From Gillisella vitis (GTDB taxonomy: Bacteria; Pseudomonadota; Alphaproteobacteria; Rhizobiales; Rhizobiaceae), in contig NZ_LMVL02000001.1 of assembly GCF_001541345.2 (NCBI RefSeq), forward strand, positions 558,001 to 622,000: a stretch of 64,000 nucleotides of DNA. The letters run 5' to 3'. Positions 10,926 to 19,968 of the stretch are shown here, piece after piece. The translations under genes were made by a program, and so were the position numbers. The first letter of the stretch is position 1. Each line of letters starts with the position of its first letter. The notes below the pieces were generated by a model. That model had not been told where the DNA came from. It saw only the letters and a list, made by a program, of their open reading frames with translations, and made no database searches.

Positions 10926-11372
10926 ATGGAGGAATGTTTGGAACCCTGGACTTTGACGAGCTTGACCCGTCTGTTTGCAGCTGATCCTGAGGCGCTCGGC
11001 GATGTCGATGTGACCGTGCCTGAAAGCGGCGACGTGATCTGCGTAACGCTGAAGGAAAAGGGTGACATGGATGTCTTCGTCGCGGTCAGCGGCGAACGTG
11101 ATATTCTCGCAAGCATCGTTTTGGTGCCATGTGATGACGTGCCGAACCGCGCGGATTTCGAGCGAATGGTTTTGAAGACCCATAAGTTCGTGCCGCTCTC
11201 CAGCTTCGGCATTACCGTCATCGACGGTGAGGAATGGTATGAGCTGTTCGGGTCGCTCTCAACCCGCTCACGGGCTGAAACGGTCGTTGAGGAAGTGGCT
11301 ATTCTGGCTGCCAATGCGGTGGACGCAGCTGTCATGATCGAGGAATGGAAGAACGGGGAGATGGCGGCATGA
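10926..11372 (+). CDS. DUF2170 family protein (YjfI type)
   Basis: A 148-residue acidic protein matching DUF2170, which in Enterobacteria (YjfI) is encoded directly before the PspA-like YjfJ. The ATG at 10926 has no good ribosome site; a TTG at 10938 in the same frame is preceded by GGAGGA (10928-10933) and could be the true start. The stop overlaps the ATG of the PspA-like gene (ATGA), so the two are co-translated. No catalytic motif is visible. Confidence 0.8.
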   Translation: MEECLEPWTLTSLTRLFAADPEALGDVDVTVPESGDVICVTLKEKGDMDVFVAVSGERDILASIVLVPCDDVPNRADFERMVLKTHKFVPLSSFGITVIDGEEWYELFGSLSTRSRAETVVEEVAILAANAVDAAVMIEEWKNGEMAA

Positions 11373-12106
11373 GCACCTGGGCAAAGATTTTCACCGCCAT
11401 TCGCGGCGGCGTCAATGAGGTGGCAGAGGCTGCTGCCGATAGTCAGTCCATGCGTATTCTGGATCAGGAGCTTCGGGACGCCGAGCAGTCCTTGCGCCGA
11501 GCGCGCTCAGATCTGGCTGGGATCATGGCATCCAACAAAAGTGTCATGCGCCGGCTGGAAGAGGCCCGCGCCAAGGAGTTGAAGGATAGCGAAAGCGCCC
11601 GCGCCGCCGTCAATGCTGGCCGTATGGACCTTGCCCAAGGTCTTGCGCAGCGTATTGCCAATATCCGTGGCGAGATCCAGCGTGACGAAGAGGAATTGAA
11701 CCGCCTGTTGCCGCGCCAGCAACAGATGCTGCGCACCATCCAGGACACCGAAGCGCGCATTACCCAGATGAAGCGCGAAGTGGAAAATGTGAAGGCAAAT
11801 GAATCGCTGCTGCGGGCGCAATCGGCCATTTCACATAGCCAGTCTGGTATTAACACCCGTCTTGGCAGCGCGGTGGAAAGCCTTGAGCGGATCAAGAAAC
11901 GCCAGGAAATCACCGCAGGCCGTATCGAGGCCGGTGCGGAACTGGCGGCACTGGAAAATGGCAGTGATCTTGATCGTCAACTGCGGGAAGCAGGCATTGG
12001 TGGTTCCAGCCAATCGGCGGAGGATGTGCTGAAGCAGTTGATGGCCCCCAGCGGTTCCGGCGCTCAGGTTCTTCTGCCTGCGCCTGCCGACAAGGTTGAT
12101 CGCTAA
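11369..12106 (+). CDS. PspA/IM30 family protein (YjfJ type)
   Basis: A 245-residue, mostly helical coiled-coil protein of the PspA/IM30/Vipp1 (bacterial ESCRT-III-like) family. It begins W-A-K-I-F-T-A-I-R-G-G-V-N-E, a short amphipathic start, followed by long charged heptad-like helices to about residue 190. ATG 11369 is chosen because it overlaps the preceding stop; the in-frame start at 11345 lies inside the DUF2170 gene. Relatives bind and remodel stressed membranes. No pspF or pspBC gene is near; instead the partners are DUF350, DUF2491, DUF1190 and the ATP-grasp enzyme. Confidence 0.88.
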   Translation: MSTWAKIFTAIRGGVNEVAEAAADSQSMRILDQELRDAEQSLRRARSDLAGIMASNKSVMRRLEEARAKELKDSESARAAVNAGRMDLAQGLAQRIANIRGEIQRDEEELNRLLPRQQQMLRTIQDTEARITQMKREVENVKANESLLRAQSAISHSQSGINTRLGSAVESLERIKKRQEITAGRIEAGAELAALENGSDLDRQLREAGIGGSSQSAEDVLKQLMAPSGSGAQVLLPAPADKVDR

Positions 12107-12160
12107 GAAAAGGGACGCGATTTTAAGGACACGCGAACCTGAGCCGAAATAATCCAGAAT

Positions 12161-12196
12161 AAACCAGGTGGAACGCTGATACGTTCCACCTGGTTT
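12161..12196. terminator. Bidirectional rho-independent terminator between pspA-like gene and matC
   Basis: A perfect 15-bp inverted repeat (12161-12175 and 12182-12196) with a 6-base loop. The right arm runs into T residues on the plus strand and the left arm ends in a complementary A-run, so it can stop transcription from both sides. It lies between two converging genes, 54 bp after the PspA-like stop and 5 bp after the matC stop read on the minus strand. Confidence 0.85.
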
Positions 12197-12201
12197 TCCT
12201 A

Positions 12202-13548
12202 TCAAATGATGCCGGGCACGACGAAGACAAGCCAGGCGATGACCGGCCCGATCAGCGCGATCAGGGCGCTATAGATTAGCATTTGGCGCATAACCTTGTC
12301 GCGTTGCTCATCTGGCGCATTGGCAACGACCAGGGCTCCATTTGTCGAGAAGGGGCTGGTATCGACAATCGTTGTCGAGATCGCAATCGCCGCAACTACG
12401 CCGACAGCGCTGATATGCCCTTGCAGCAGGAAGGGAACGGCGAGCGGGATAATCGCCCCAAGCAAAGCTGTTGATGAAGCGAAGGCCGAGACGATGGCGC
12501 CTGTGAAGCAGAGCAGCAAGGCTACAAGGAGCGGCATGCCGAGGCTGGAGATGCCATGGGCGACGTAATCGATGGTGCCTGCCTTTTCCATCACGCCGAC
12601 ATAGGTGATGATGCCGGAGATCAGCAGTACGGTTGACCAGCTTACCTTGTCGATGGCTGCCTTTTGCGTTGTGGGCGAAAGCAGAGCCAGCAAAACCGCA
12701 ACGGTGATCGCCACCAGGCCCACATTGAACTTGAACACCAGAGCCCCGACGCCGAGCGCGGTAAGACCGATCAGGGTCGTGATCTTCTCGGTCGTCAACC
12801 GGACCTTTGTCTGAGTGTCTGCGGCTGTGCCATAGGCATGGTCACGGAATGGCTTGGCAGGTGTACCGCCATGGCCCTTTATCGAGGCCGAGATGCCTTC
12901 AGGATGAAGCTCGGGCAGGGGGCCTTTGACAGAGGATCTCTGTTTCAGAATCGAAAGGCCGCCGAAAACGAAGAAGACCAGAACGGCAATCGCCAGGTTG
13001 AAGAAGAAGCTGGAGAGAAACAGCGAGGTTGGTGCGAAGGGAAGACCAGCCTTGGCAACGATCTGGTTGGTAATGCCGCCATAGATGCTGATCGGCGAGA
13101 ACCCGCCTGCCTGTGCGCCGTGAATGACCATCAAGCCCATCAAAACCGGATGGATGCGGTATTGAACGGCAAAGCTGAGTGCCACGGGCGCGAGGATGGC
13201 CACTGCGGCGGGCCCGAGGGCACCGAAGCCGGTGATGATCGCTGCAACGAGGAACATCACCCAGGGTATCCACCCGACCCGCCCGCGAACCATCCGGACA
13301 GACCGTTCCACAAGCCAATCGATGGTTCCGTTAATCTGAGCGATAGCAAAGAGATAGGTGACGGCCACCAGTGTGAGGAACAGGTCGGCGGGAAAACCCG
13401 CAAAAATGTCGGCGGGCTTCATGCCGATAATCAGCGAGCCCAGCACGAAGGTGCAGCCAAAGGCCAGAACACCCATATTGATTGGCTGGATCGTCGCGAT
13501 GATGAAGATCGCAACCAACAGCCCTATAGATAGGATTTCAATGTTCAT
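12202..13548 (-). CDS. matC: MatC malonate/dicarboxylate carrier
   Basis: A 448-residue inner-membrane transporter with about 12 hydrophobic segments, related to the SLC13/CitMHS ion-transporter group; the N-terminal half matches the MatC N-terminal domain. In Rhizobium leguminosarum matC imports malonate for matB and matA. GGGAGGGG precedes the ATG. It lies last in the minus-strand order matA-matB-matC, separated from matB by about 130 bp that hold a strong hairpin, so its expression level may differ from that of the enzymes. Confidence 0.85.
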   Translation of the reverse strand: MNIEILSIGLLVAIFIIATIQPINMGVLAFGCTFVLGSLIIGMKPADIFAGFPADLFLTLVAVTYLFAIAQINGTIDWLVERSVRMVRGRVGWIPWVMFLVAAIITGFGALGPAAVAILAPVALSFAVQYRIHPVLMGLMVIHGAQAGGFSPISIYGGITNQIVAKAGLPFAPTSLFLSSFFFNLAIAVLVFFVFGGLSILKQRSSVKGPLPELHPEGISASIKGHGGTPAKPFRDHAYGTAADTQTKVRLTTEKITTLIGLTALGVGALVFKFNVGLVAITVAVLLALLSPTTQKAAIDKVSWSTVLLISGIITYVGVMEKAGTIDYVAHGISSLGMPLLVALLLCFTGAIVSAFASSTALLGAIIPLAVPFLLQGHISAVGVVAAIAISTTIVDTSPFSTNGALVVANAPDEQRDKVMRQMLIYSALIALIGPVIAWLVFVVPGII

Positions 13549-13640
13549 AGGTCCCCTCCCTGCGGCGTGATGAGCGCCGGCAGCGTGTGTATATTCAGAT
13601 TGGATATCTCTGCACGCGCCCCTCCCAAATGACGCGGCTT

Positions 13641-13673
13641 AACCCGGGAGCCATTGGAGTGCGCTCCCGGGTT
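13641..13673. terminator. Intercistronic hairpin between matB and matC
   Basis: A perfect 11-bp GC-rich inverted repeat (13641-13651 and 13663-13673) with an 11-base loop, five bases beyond the matB stop. On the minus strand, the direction of transcription, it is followed by AAGCC and not a T-run; the T-run is on the plus strand. It may act as an attenuator or an mRNA-end stabiliser and not as a full terminator. Confidence 0.55.
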
Positions 13674-13677
13674 TTAA

Positions 13678-15192
13678 TCAGGCTGCCGCGTAAAGATCGG
13701 CATATTGCTGGCGCAGAACATTCTTCTGGACCTTGCCCATCGTGTTGCGCGGCAGGTCTTCCAGGAAAATAATGCGCTTGGGCTGCTTATAACGGGCAAG
13801 CCGATCCTGAAGCGCGTTGAGGATTGCCTTCTCATCCAGCGAGACGCCCGGCTTGCAGATGACAATGGCGGTTACGCCTTCGCCAAAATCCGGGTGGGGT
13901 ACGCCGATAACAGCACTTTCGACCACGCCTTCAAGCTGGTCGATCTCGCTTTCGACCTCTTTGGGATAGATATTGTATCCGCCTGAGATCACCAGATCCT
14001 TGCCGCGCCCAACGATATGGACATAGCCGTTCTCATCAATCTTGCCGAGATCGCCGCTGATGAAGAAACCGTCGGCGGTGAATTCCGCGGCGGTCTTTTC
14101 AGGCATCCGCCAATACCCTTTGAAGACGTTCGGTCCCTTGATTTCGATGGATCCTGTTTCCCCTGTCGGAAGAATGGCGCCGCTAGCGGGATCGGTGATG
14201 CGCACGGTCACGCCCGGCAGCGGCAGGCCGACTGTGCCTGGAACCCGGTCTCCGTCATAGGGATTGGACGTGTTCATGTTGGTTTCGGTCATGCCGTAGC
14301 GCTCAAGGATCGCTTTGCCGGTGCGTTTGCCGAACTCGACATGGGTCTCGGCCAGCAGTGGCGCCGAACCGGAGATGAAAAGGCGTATATTGGCGGTGAT
14401 CTCCCGGTCCAGCTTCTGGCTTTGCAGGAGGCGCACGTAAAAGGTCGGAACGCCCATGAGAAGCGTGGCATTCGGCATCAACGACAGCACTTCGTCAGGA
14501 TCGAATTTTGGCAGGAGGATCATTGATGCGCCCGACAGCAGGGTCACATTGGTGGCGACGAACAGCCCGTGCGTATGGAAAATCGGCAGGGCATGGATCA
14601 GCCGGTCATCGCTTGTGACGCGCCAGAAATCACGCAGGGTCAAGGCATTCGACAGGAGATTGTCATGGGTCAGCATCGCGCCTTTGGAGCGACCGGTCGT
14701 TCCCGACGTATAAAGGATGGCAGCGAGATCGTCGGGCGCGCGGGCGACATTGGCGAAATCGGCTGGTTCGGCGCTGGCAAGATCGATCAGCGAGCCTGAG
14801 CCGTCCACATTCAGCGTTTCGACATGCGCTCCATAGGGGGCAGCCACTTTTTTGATGGGTTCCAGAGCGGAGGAGGAGACAACCACCAGCTTCGGCTCGG
14901 CATCGCCAATGAAATAGTCCAGTTCGGCAAGCGTATAGGCGGTATTCAGCGGCAGATAGACCGCCCCGGCACGAAGGCAGGCCAGGTACAGGATCAGCGC
15001 TTCCGGGCTTTTTTCGATCTGCACGGCAATCCGGTCGCCGGGCTGAATGCCGAGCTTGGCGATAGCGCCAGCAATCTGTCCGGAAAGTGCAATCGCATCG
15101 GCATACGTCCAGATCCTGCCGCCATTGGTCAGAATGAATGGTGAACTGGGCCGTGCTGCGGCTTTGATGGCATCAAAAAGATGGTTGCTCAT
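13678..15192 (-). CDS. matB: Malonyl-CoA synthetase
   Basis: A 504-residue ANL-superfamily adenylate-forming enzyme that converts malonate, CoA and ATP to malonyl-CoA in the cytosol. The AMP-binding loop Y-T-S-G-T-T-G-R-S-K-G lies near residue 160, the Y-G-M-T-E-T motif near residue 300, and the C-terminal catalytic lysine motif (P-R-N-T-M-G-K-V-Q-K) near the end. GGAGGAG precedes the ATG. Its place between a malonyl-CoA decarboxylase and MatC fixes the substrate as malonate. Confidence 0.93.
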   Translation of the reverse strand: MSNHLFDAIKAAARPSSPFILTNGGRIWTYADAIALSGQIAGAIAKLGIQPGDRIAVQIEKSPEALILYLACLRAGAVYLPLNTAYTLAELDYFIGDAEPKLVVVSSSALEPIKKVAAPYGAHVETLNVDGSGSLIDLASAEPADFANVARAPDDLAAILYTSGTTGRSKGAMLTHDNLLSNALTLRDFWRVTSDDRLIHALPIFHTHGLFVATNVTLLSGASMILLPKFDPDEVLSLMPNATLLMGVPTFYVRLLQSQKLDREITANIRLFISGSAPLLAETHVEFGKRTGKAILERYGMTETNMNTSNPYDGDRVPGTVGLPLPGVTVRITDPASGAILPTGETGSIEIKGPNVFKGYWRMPEKTAAEFTADGFFISGDLGKIDENGYVHIVGRGKDLVISGGYNIYPKEVESEIDQLEGVVESAVIGVPHPDFGEGVTAIVICKPGVSLDEKAILNALQDRLARYKQPKRIIFLEDLPRNTMGKVQKNVLRQQYADLYAAA

Positions 15193-15288
15193 ATTCGTCT
15201 ACTCCTCCGATCATGGTGATCGCCGTCTGTGCCGTGGACCGTAAATCCGTCCCGGCTCCCAGCAGCGTGGGGTCTCTGTCCAGTTTGT

Positions 15289-16686
15289 TTAAGAACCGGA
15301 CAGGCTTTCCGCTTTTTTGATATCCTTGGTTTTTTCGGGAAGACCCAGCTCTATTTTTCCCTGCAAGGCTTTAACGGCTGGCGACGCGGCCACTTCTCCG
15401 CGCTGTGCCAGGGCCTCGTGATTGGTCTCGATGTCCTCCAGTTTGTAGAGGTAGTTGACCATCAGCCCATGCGCCTGGCGCATCGCCTTCACGGACCTGT
15501 CGCCCAGAAAGTTGAGCCGCTCCAACCTGGCGCCATTGCCAAGGTGGAAACGAGCGACGGGATCGACCGGGCGGTTGTCCGGCGTTCTTTCGGTGATGAA
15601 ATATCGTGCTGCGAGTGGCAGCAGCAAGCGTTCGATGGCATCCGCCTTGGCCTTATCGTCAGGCCATGTCGGATCATCCAGCAAGATCAGCGTGTTGCGA
15701 TCCTCAGGCGACAGCGGGAAGCCGGATTTCGGATCCCTGATCTTCGAAATCCAGCGGGCAAAACCCGGAACTGGCGAGAGCGTGACGAATTCCTTGAGGC
15801 CGGGAAGATCCCGCCGCAGGTCTTCCACCACCTGCTTGATGAGAAAGTTTCCGAAGGAAATGCCGCGAAGGCCGTCCTGGCAGTTGGAAATTGAATAGAA
15901 GACCGCAGTCGTTGCGCTATCGGGGCCGATATGATCCCGGCTTTCATCAAGCACATCGGCGATGGCACTCGGTATCGAACGGGTCAGCGCCACTTCCACG
16001 AAAACGAGAGGGTCATCGCGCAGGCGGGGATGAAAAAAGGCGAAGCAGCGCCGATCTGCCGGTGCGAGCCGCCGCCGCAACTCTTCCCAGCCGGCAATCT
16101 CATGCACGGCCTCGTATTTGATGATCTTTTCCAGGATATGCGCCGGTGTCGTCCAGTCGATGGGTTGCAGCGTCAGAAAGCCACGGTTGAACCAGGAACT
16201 GAAAAGATGGGCGAAATCGGTATCGACAGCGCCAAGATCGGCGCGATCCTCCTTGGTCTCCAGCAGGCGTTCGCGCATGCGGACAAGCTTTTGCGTGCCG
16301 TTGGGCGCAAGGTTGAGGCGGCGCAAAAGTTCCTGGCGGCGTGGTTCGGCTGCATTGTGCAGCGCGATGACGGCCATGGGGCTTTTGTCGGTCCGATAGG
16401 CGTCTATCGCCTTGTCGAGCGCTGCGGCTTCCGCGCCGAAACGGTCAGACAGCATGTGCAGAAACTGGACGGCCTCTGCGGCATTGAAACGGCTCCAGCG
16501 ATCCAGGATTTCCGCCGCGATTGCCATGCCCGAGGCCTCGCCGCGGCTTGAAAGCAGCATTTCACACAGGGTTTCGATGTCGGTATCGACCACCCTGTCG
16601 CGTGCCTTCGATCCCGAAAACAGCAGTGCGCGACCGCGTTCCGTGACGCCTGAAAGCAGGTCACTGAGAAAAGAGGTTCCGGCCAT
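15289..16686 (-). CDS. matA: Malonyl-CoA decarboxylase
   Basis: A 465-residue malonyl-CoA decarboxylase, which releases CO2 and acetyl-CoA from malonyl-CoA. It has the helical N-terminal domain and the C-terminal catalytic domain with F-Y-S-I-S-N-C-Q-x-G-L-x-G-I-S-F-G-N-F and the later H-L-x-N-G-A-x-L-E-R-L-N motif that carries the active-site histidine. GGAGGA precedes the ATG. It is the first gene of the minus-strand mat operon; with MatB it turns imported malonate into acetyl-CoA. Confidence 0.94.
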   Translation of the reverse strand: MAGTSFLSDLLSGVTERGRALLFSGSKARDRVVDTDIETLCEMLLSSRGEASGMAIAAEILDRWSRFNAAEAVQFLHMLSDRFGAEAAALDKAIDAYRTDKSPMAVIALHNAAEPRRQELLRRLNLAPNGTQKLVRMRERLLETKEDRADLGAVDTDFAHLFSSWFNRGFLTLQPIDWTTPAHILEKIIKYEAVHEIAGWEELRRRLAPADRRCFAFFHPRLRDDPLVFVEVALTRSIPSAIADVLDESRDHIGPDSATTAVFYSISNCQDGLRGISFGNFLIKQVVEDLRRDLPGLKEFVTLSPVPGFARWISKIRDPKSGFPLSPEDRNTLILLDDPTWPDDKAKADAIERLLLPLAARYFITERTPDNRPVDPVARFHLGNGARLERLNFLGDRSVKAMRQAHGLMVNYLYKLEDIETNHEALAQRGEVAASPAVKALQGKIELGLPEKTKDIKKAESLSGS

Positions 16687-16799
16687 CCAAAATTCCTCCG
16701 ATCATCCGGACGGCGCCCCCCGCGCTGCCCCTTTTATTATCATTGTCTATTCAATATCCACCGCAATATGGTATGTAAGCTGGCCCACAATGTGCACGG

Positions 16800-16822
16800 T
16801 GTCAACAGTCTTGTATACAAGA
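16800..16822. promoter_or_regulatory. matR-matABC control region: 14-bp MatR operator palindrome and matA -35 box
   Basis: The sequence TCTTGTATACAAGA at 16809-16822 is a perfect 14-bp palindrome in the gap between divergent matA and matR. It agrees with the TCTTGTA/TACACGA half-sites I recall for MatR of R. leguminosarum. On the minus strand a TTGACA box occupies 16805-16800, placing the palindrome just upstream of a matABC -35 element, roughly 47 bp before the implied start of transcription. The -10 box is not clear. On the plus strand the palindrome lies 32 bp upstream of the matR ATG, so MatR may also repress itself. Confidence 0.75.
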
Positions 16823-16853
16823 ATGGAAAAATTGCATTATGGAGGCCGAATGC

Positions 16854-17504
16854 ATGTCTGAAAACGCGGGGCGTTGGCTGCGGGACGAAATTGAAAATGC
16901 GATTTTGTCTCATGAATTTGCGCCCGGTCTCCGCTTGGATGAGACCTTGCTGGCCAACCGGTTCGGTGTGTCGCGCACACCGGTGCGCGAAGCGCTGATG
17001 CAGTTGAACGCCATTGGCCTTATCGAGATCCGTCCGCGCCGTGGCGCCGTGGTTATCGATCCGGGGCCACACCGTATCTATCAAATGTTCGAGGTTATGG
17101 CCGAGCTGGAAGGTCTGGCCGGTTCGCTGGCGGCCCGTCGGCTGGATGAGCAGTCCAAAGAGGCGATCCTTGATGCCCATAAGCGGTGTGAAATCTCCGC
17201 GGGCGCTGGCGATAGCGATAGCTATTATTATGACAACGAGGCCTTTCACAAGGCGATCTATGCGGCAAGCCGGAGCGAATTTCTGGAGGAGCAGTGCAAT
17301 CAGTTGCATCGTCGCCTGCGACCCTACAGGCGGCTGCAATTGCGGGTGCGCAACCGCTTGTCGACATCATTTTCCGAACATGCGGCGATTGTCGAGGCGC
17401 TTTTTCGAGGCGATGTCGAGGAGACAAGACGGTTGCTCGGAATGCATGTGGCCGTTCAGGGTGAAAGGTTCAGCGACCTTGTTGCCAATATGGCTGCCCG
17501 GTGA
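16854..17504 (+). CDS. matR: MatR, GntR-family regulator of malonate catabolism
   Basis: A 216-residue FadR-type GntR protein: winged helix at the N-terminus (D-E-T-L-L-A-N-R-F-G-V-S-R-T-P-V-R-E-A-L) and an FCD domain with metal-binding type histidines (F-H-K-A-I-Y and S-E-H). ATG 16854 is preferred over ATG 16839 because GGAGG (16841-16845) lies eight bases before it. It is divergent from matABC, as in R. leguminosarum, and should sense malonate or malonyl-CoA and act at the palindrome upstream. Confidence 0.85.
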   Translation: MSENAGRWLRDEIENAILSHEFAPGLRLDETLLANRFGVSRTPVREALMQLNAIGLIEIRPRRGAVVIDPGPHRIYQMFEVMAELEGLAGSLAARRLDEQSKEAILDAHKRCEISAGAGDSDSYYYDNEAFHKAIYAASRSEFLEEQCNQLHRRLRPYRRLQLRVRNRLSTSFSEHAAIVEALFRGDVEETRRLLGMHVAVQGERFSDLVANMAAR

Positions 17505-17554
17505 TTAGGATGTCATAATCGCATTTTTGTCTCTTGGGCAGACTGTAAGCGCTG

Positions 17555-19894
17555 ATGTCGAAGCATAATGCGAAATCCATGGCCTTGCCGCTCCCTGTGT
17601 CGATTGCGCGAACCGGTCTGATCGCGCACATTGTCCATGACATCCGCCCCGTCATCGTTGTGACTGCGCCCGCAGGCTTCGGCAAAACATGGTTTTTCCA
17701 GGCGCTGATCGCTGCGTTGAGGGCTGATGCCGCCTTATGGACAGTCTATGATCGCCCAGCCATTTCCCCCGATCTTTCGCGACTTGAGCAAGGACATCGC
17801 TATGCCATTGCCCTGCGCCCCGGCGAGAGCTTGCTCGGACTGGACCGGCTGCGCCTTTATGGTCAGGTGCTGGATCTTGATGGTGAGGATCTTCTTCTGC
17901 CAAAGGACGGATTGAGCCACCGTGATTGGGACAGATGTGCCGGCTGGCCGGTCCTGTTGTCGCCGGGGGTAGATTGTCAGGATGCGCTTGCTGGACAGAG
18001 CCGGCTTTCGAAGTTTCTGGCCGATGACTGTCTGGCTGGCCTGGATGATGCTGATATGTCGGCGCTTCTGGTTTGTGGAGAGAGTTGGCCGTCCTGGCTT
18101 GCCATGCGTCTGCCGCCGCTTGCCCATCCCGCCACCGCGGCCTGCCAAAGGATCAACAGCGCTTTGCCCGGCGCGCTGGAGCAAGAAATGCTCCGACGTC
18201 TTGCCGATCCATCCCGGACTGATGATCCGTCTGGCGTTCTGGCGCAGGCTTTACGCCGAAACCCGCGAAGTCTGGAGGCGGTGATCCTGAGGTTGCTGGC
18301 GTGCAATCAGGGCAAGGATGCGCTGGCACTGTTTTGCAAGGCAGGCGGCTGGTTTCTCTATTATCGGCTAGGCCATGAGGCGTTCTTGCGTGTGCTGATT
18401 GGTCTTGAGGCGGGCTGTGATGACCTGCCGGAAGAACTGGCCATCAGTCGCGCCTTTCTGATGATCAAAGCCGGTGATGTGGCATGGGCCATGCAATTTC
18501 TGGTCCAGCGCTTCGGGGTGGAAATACGCAATGTATTGGCCGTTTTCTCGGGCGATAGTGCGCTTTCCCTGCGTGTCAGGCTGTTTCGTATTACGGTGCT
18601 GATTTATGAGGATGTTGCCCCGACCGACAGATTGCTGGAGGCGCTGTTTGAGATTGGTGGCGAGCTACCGCTGGACGAGCCGGAGCAGCGCGGATCATTT
18701 TACAACGCCATGCTGGAATTTTTCCTTCGGCTTCGGCGCTACGAAGAGGCAAATGGCATGGCCGAAAAGGCCATGAAGGCTTATCGGCAGGCGGATTGTC
18801 CCATTCTGTGCTTTTATATAGCGCTGCATCAATCGGTGCTCAGCCTTTTGACCTCAGATTTCAACCGTATGGGGCAATCTCTGCGGCTTGCCGAGGAGAT
18901 GCTGGCAAAAACAGGCTTTGACAGCCCCGGAGATCGTCGCTTTCTTGATCTGTTGACGGCTTGCATGGCCTATGAAAACGGCGAGCCCGCGGTTCTGCTT
19001 GGCTTTTTGCAGGAAGAGATGGCCGCAATGATTGCGGGCGAGTTGTGGCCAAGTCTGGCGGATGTCGCGATTTACTACGGCAGCCACGCCTTGAGCGTCC
19101 ATATGTCCACCCGCGTCGCGCTTCGCTTTCTCGATGGCTGGAGCGTTTACCAGCCGATGAACCGGCAGTTTCGCCTCTCACTGGATGTTCGCAAGGCGCA
19201 GATCCTGCAAAGCGGCAATTGCTGGGGCGATGCGACCCGGCTTCTTGCGCCGTTACGGGCCGGGTTTGATCGGGTGTGGATTGAAAGCGCGCAGGAGGCT
19301 CTTGCCCGCTTGGCGGGTCGAGACGAGATTACGCTGGCCTTGAGCTGGCTGCGGCAAATCTCCTACGAGCGCCCGGGTTTTCCCCATCTCGACCGCAAGC
19401 TTGAGGTGATGTTGACCAACCCGCATCTGCTTGTCCGGCAGGAAATCGCGGTTTCCCTCTGGCTGGCCTTCGTCTTGCGGCAAACGCAGCAAAATTCAAG
19501 AGCCCGCACTCTGCTGCGGCAGGTGTTTGAGCGCTGCGCGAGCCATGGCGGACTGACGGCTCTTGCAGAGGAATGGCTGTTTCTCGATCTTCTGCTGCAA
19601 GATAAGCGGATCGTCGAGTTCGTGATGGCGGCCACCCCGGCGCGGGCTATCCTGCGGCGGCTGGACAAGGGGCGTCACAGCAGTCTTGCGGCGGCCCGAA
19701 CCCGGCTGACCCAGCAGGAGTTGAAAATCCTGACCATGCTGGCGGAAGGGGCATCCAATAAGCTGATTGCCCGCAACGGCGGCATTTCAGAGCCGACGGT
19801 GAAGTTTCATCTGAAGAATGTATACCGCAAACTTGGCTGCTCCAGGCGTCACGAGGCGATTGCGGCGGCAAGGGCATTGGGGTGGGTGCGCTAA
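17555..19894 (+). CDS. MalT-like large LuxR-family transcriptional regulator
   Basis: A 779-residue regulator: N-terminal P-loop NTPase with Walker A A-P-A-G-F-G-K-T (about residues 38-45), a long helical repeat (TPR-like) middle region of roughly 500 residues, and a C-terminal LuxR helix-turn-helix (L-T-Q-Q-E-L-K-I-L, then P-T-V-K-F-H-L-K-N-V-Y-R-K-L). This is the MalT/STAND design, where an inducer and ATP drive oligomerisation and binding to direct-repeat sites. It lies 168 bp before the start of an eight-part transport and catabolic operon in the same direction, with an exact direct repeat in the gap, so it is the probable activator. The start could also be ATG 17579. Confidence 0.85.
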   Translation: MSKHNAKSMALPLPVSIARTGLIAHIVHDIRPVIVVTAPAGFGKTWFFQALIAALRADAALWTVYDRPAISPDLSRLEQGHRYAIALRPGESLLGLDRLRLYGQVLDLDGEDLLLPKDGLSHRDWDRCAGWPVLLSPGVDCQDALAGQSRLSKFLADDCLAGLDDADMSALLVCGESWPSWLAMRLPPLAHPATAACQRINSALPGALEQEMLRRLADPSRTDDPSGVLAQALRRNPRSLEAVILRLLACNQGKDALALFCKAGGWFLYYRLGHEAFLRVLIGLEAGCDDLPEELAISRAFLMIKAGDVAWAMQFLVQRFGVEIRNVLAVFSGDSALSLRVRLFRITVLIYEDVAPTDRLLEALFEIGGELPLDEPEQRGSFYNAMLEFFLRLRRYEEANGMAEKAMKAYRQADCPILCFYIALHQSVLSLLTSDFNRMGQSLRLAEEMLAKTGFDSPGDRRFLDLLTACMAYENGEPAVLLGFLQEEMAAMIAGELWPSLADVAIYYGSHALSVHMSTRVALRFLDGWSVYQPMNRQFRLSLDVRKAQILQSGNCWGDATRLLAPLRAGFDRVWIESAQEALARLAGRDEITLALSWLRQISYERPGFPHLDRKLEVMLTNPHLLVRQEIAVSLWLAFVLRQTQQNSRARTLLRQVFERCASHGGLTALAEEWLFLDLLLQDKRIVEFVMAATPARAILRRLDKGRHSSLAAARTRLTQQELKILTMLAEGASNKLIARNGGISEPTVKFHLKNVYRKLGCSRRHEAIAAARALGWVR

Positions 19895-19968
19895 TCACTC
19901 CTCAATGAAATACTTTAGATTTTTGCCTTTCGCCCGCAAGCGGGGTCCGATCACAGCTGAAACACCTT

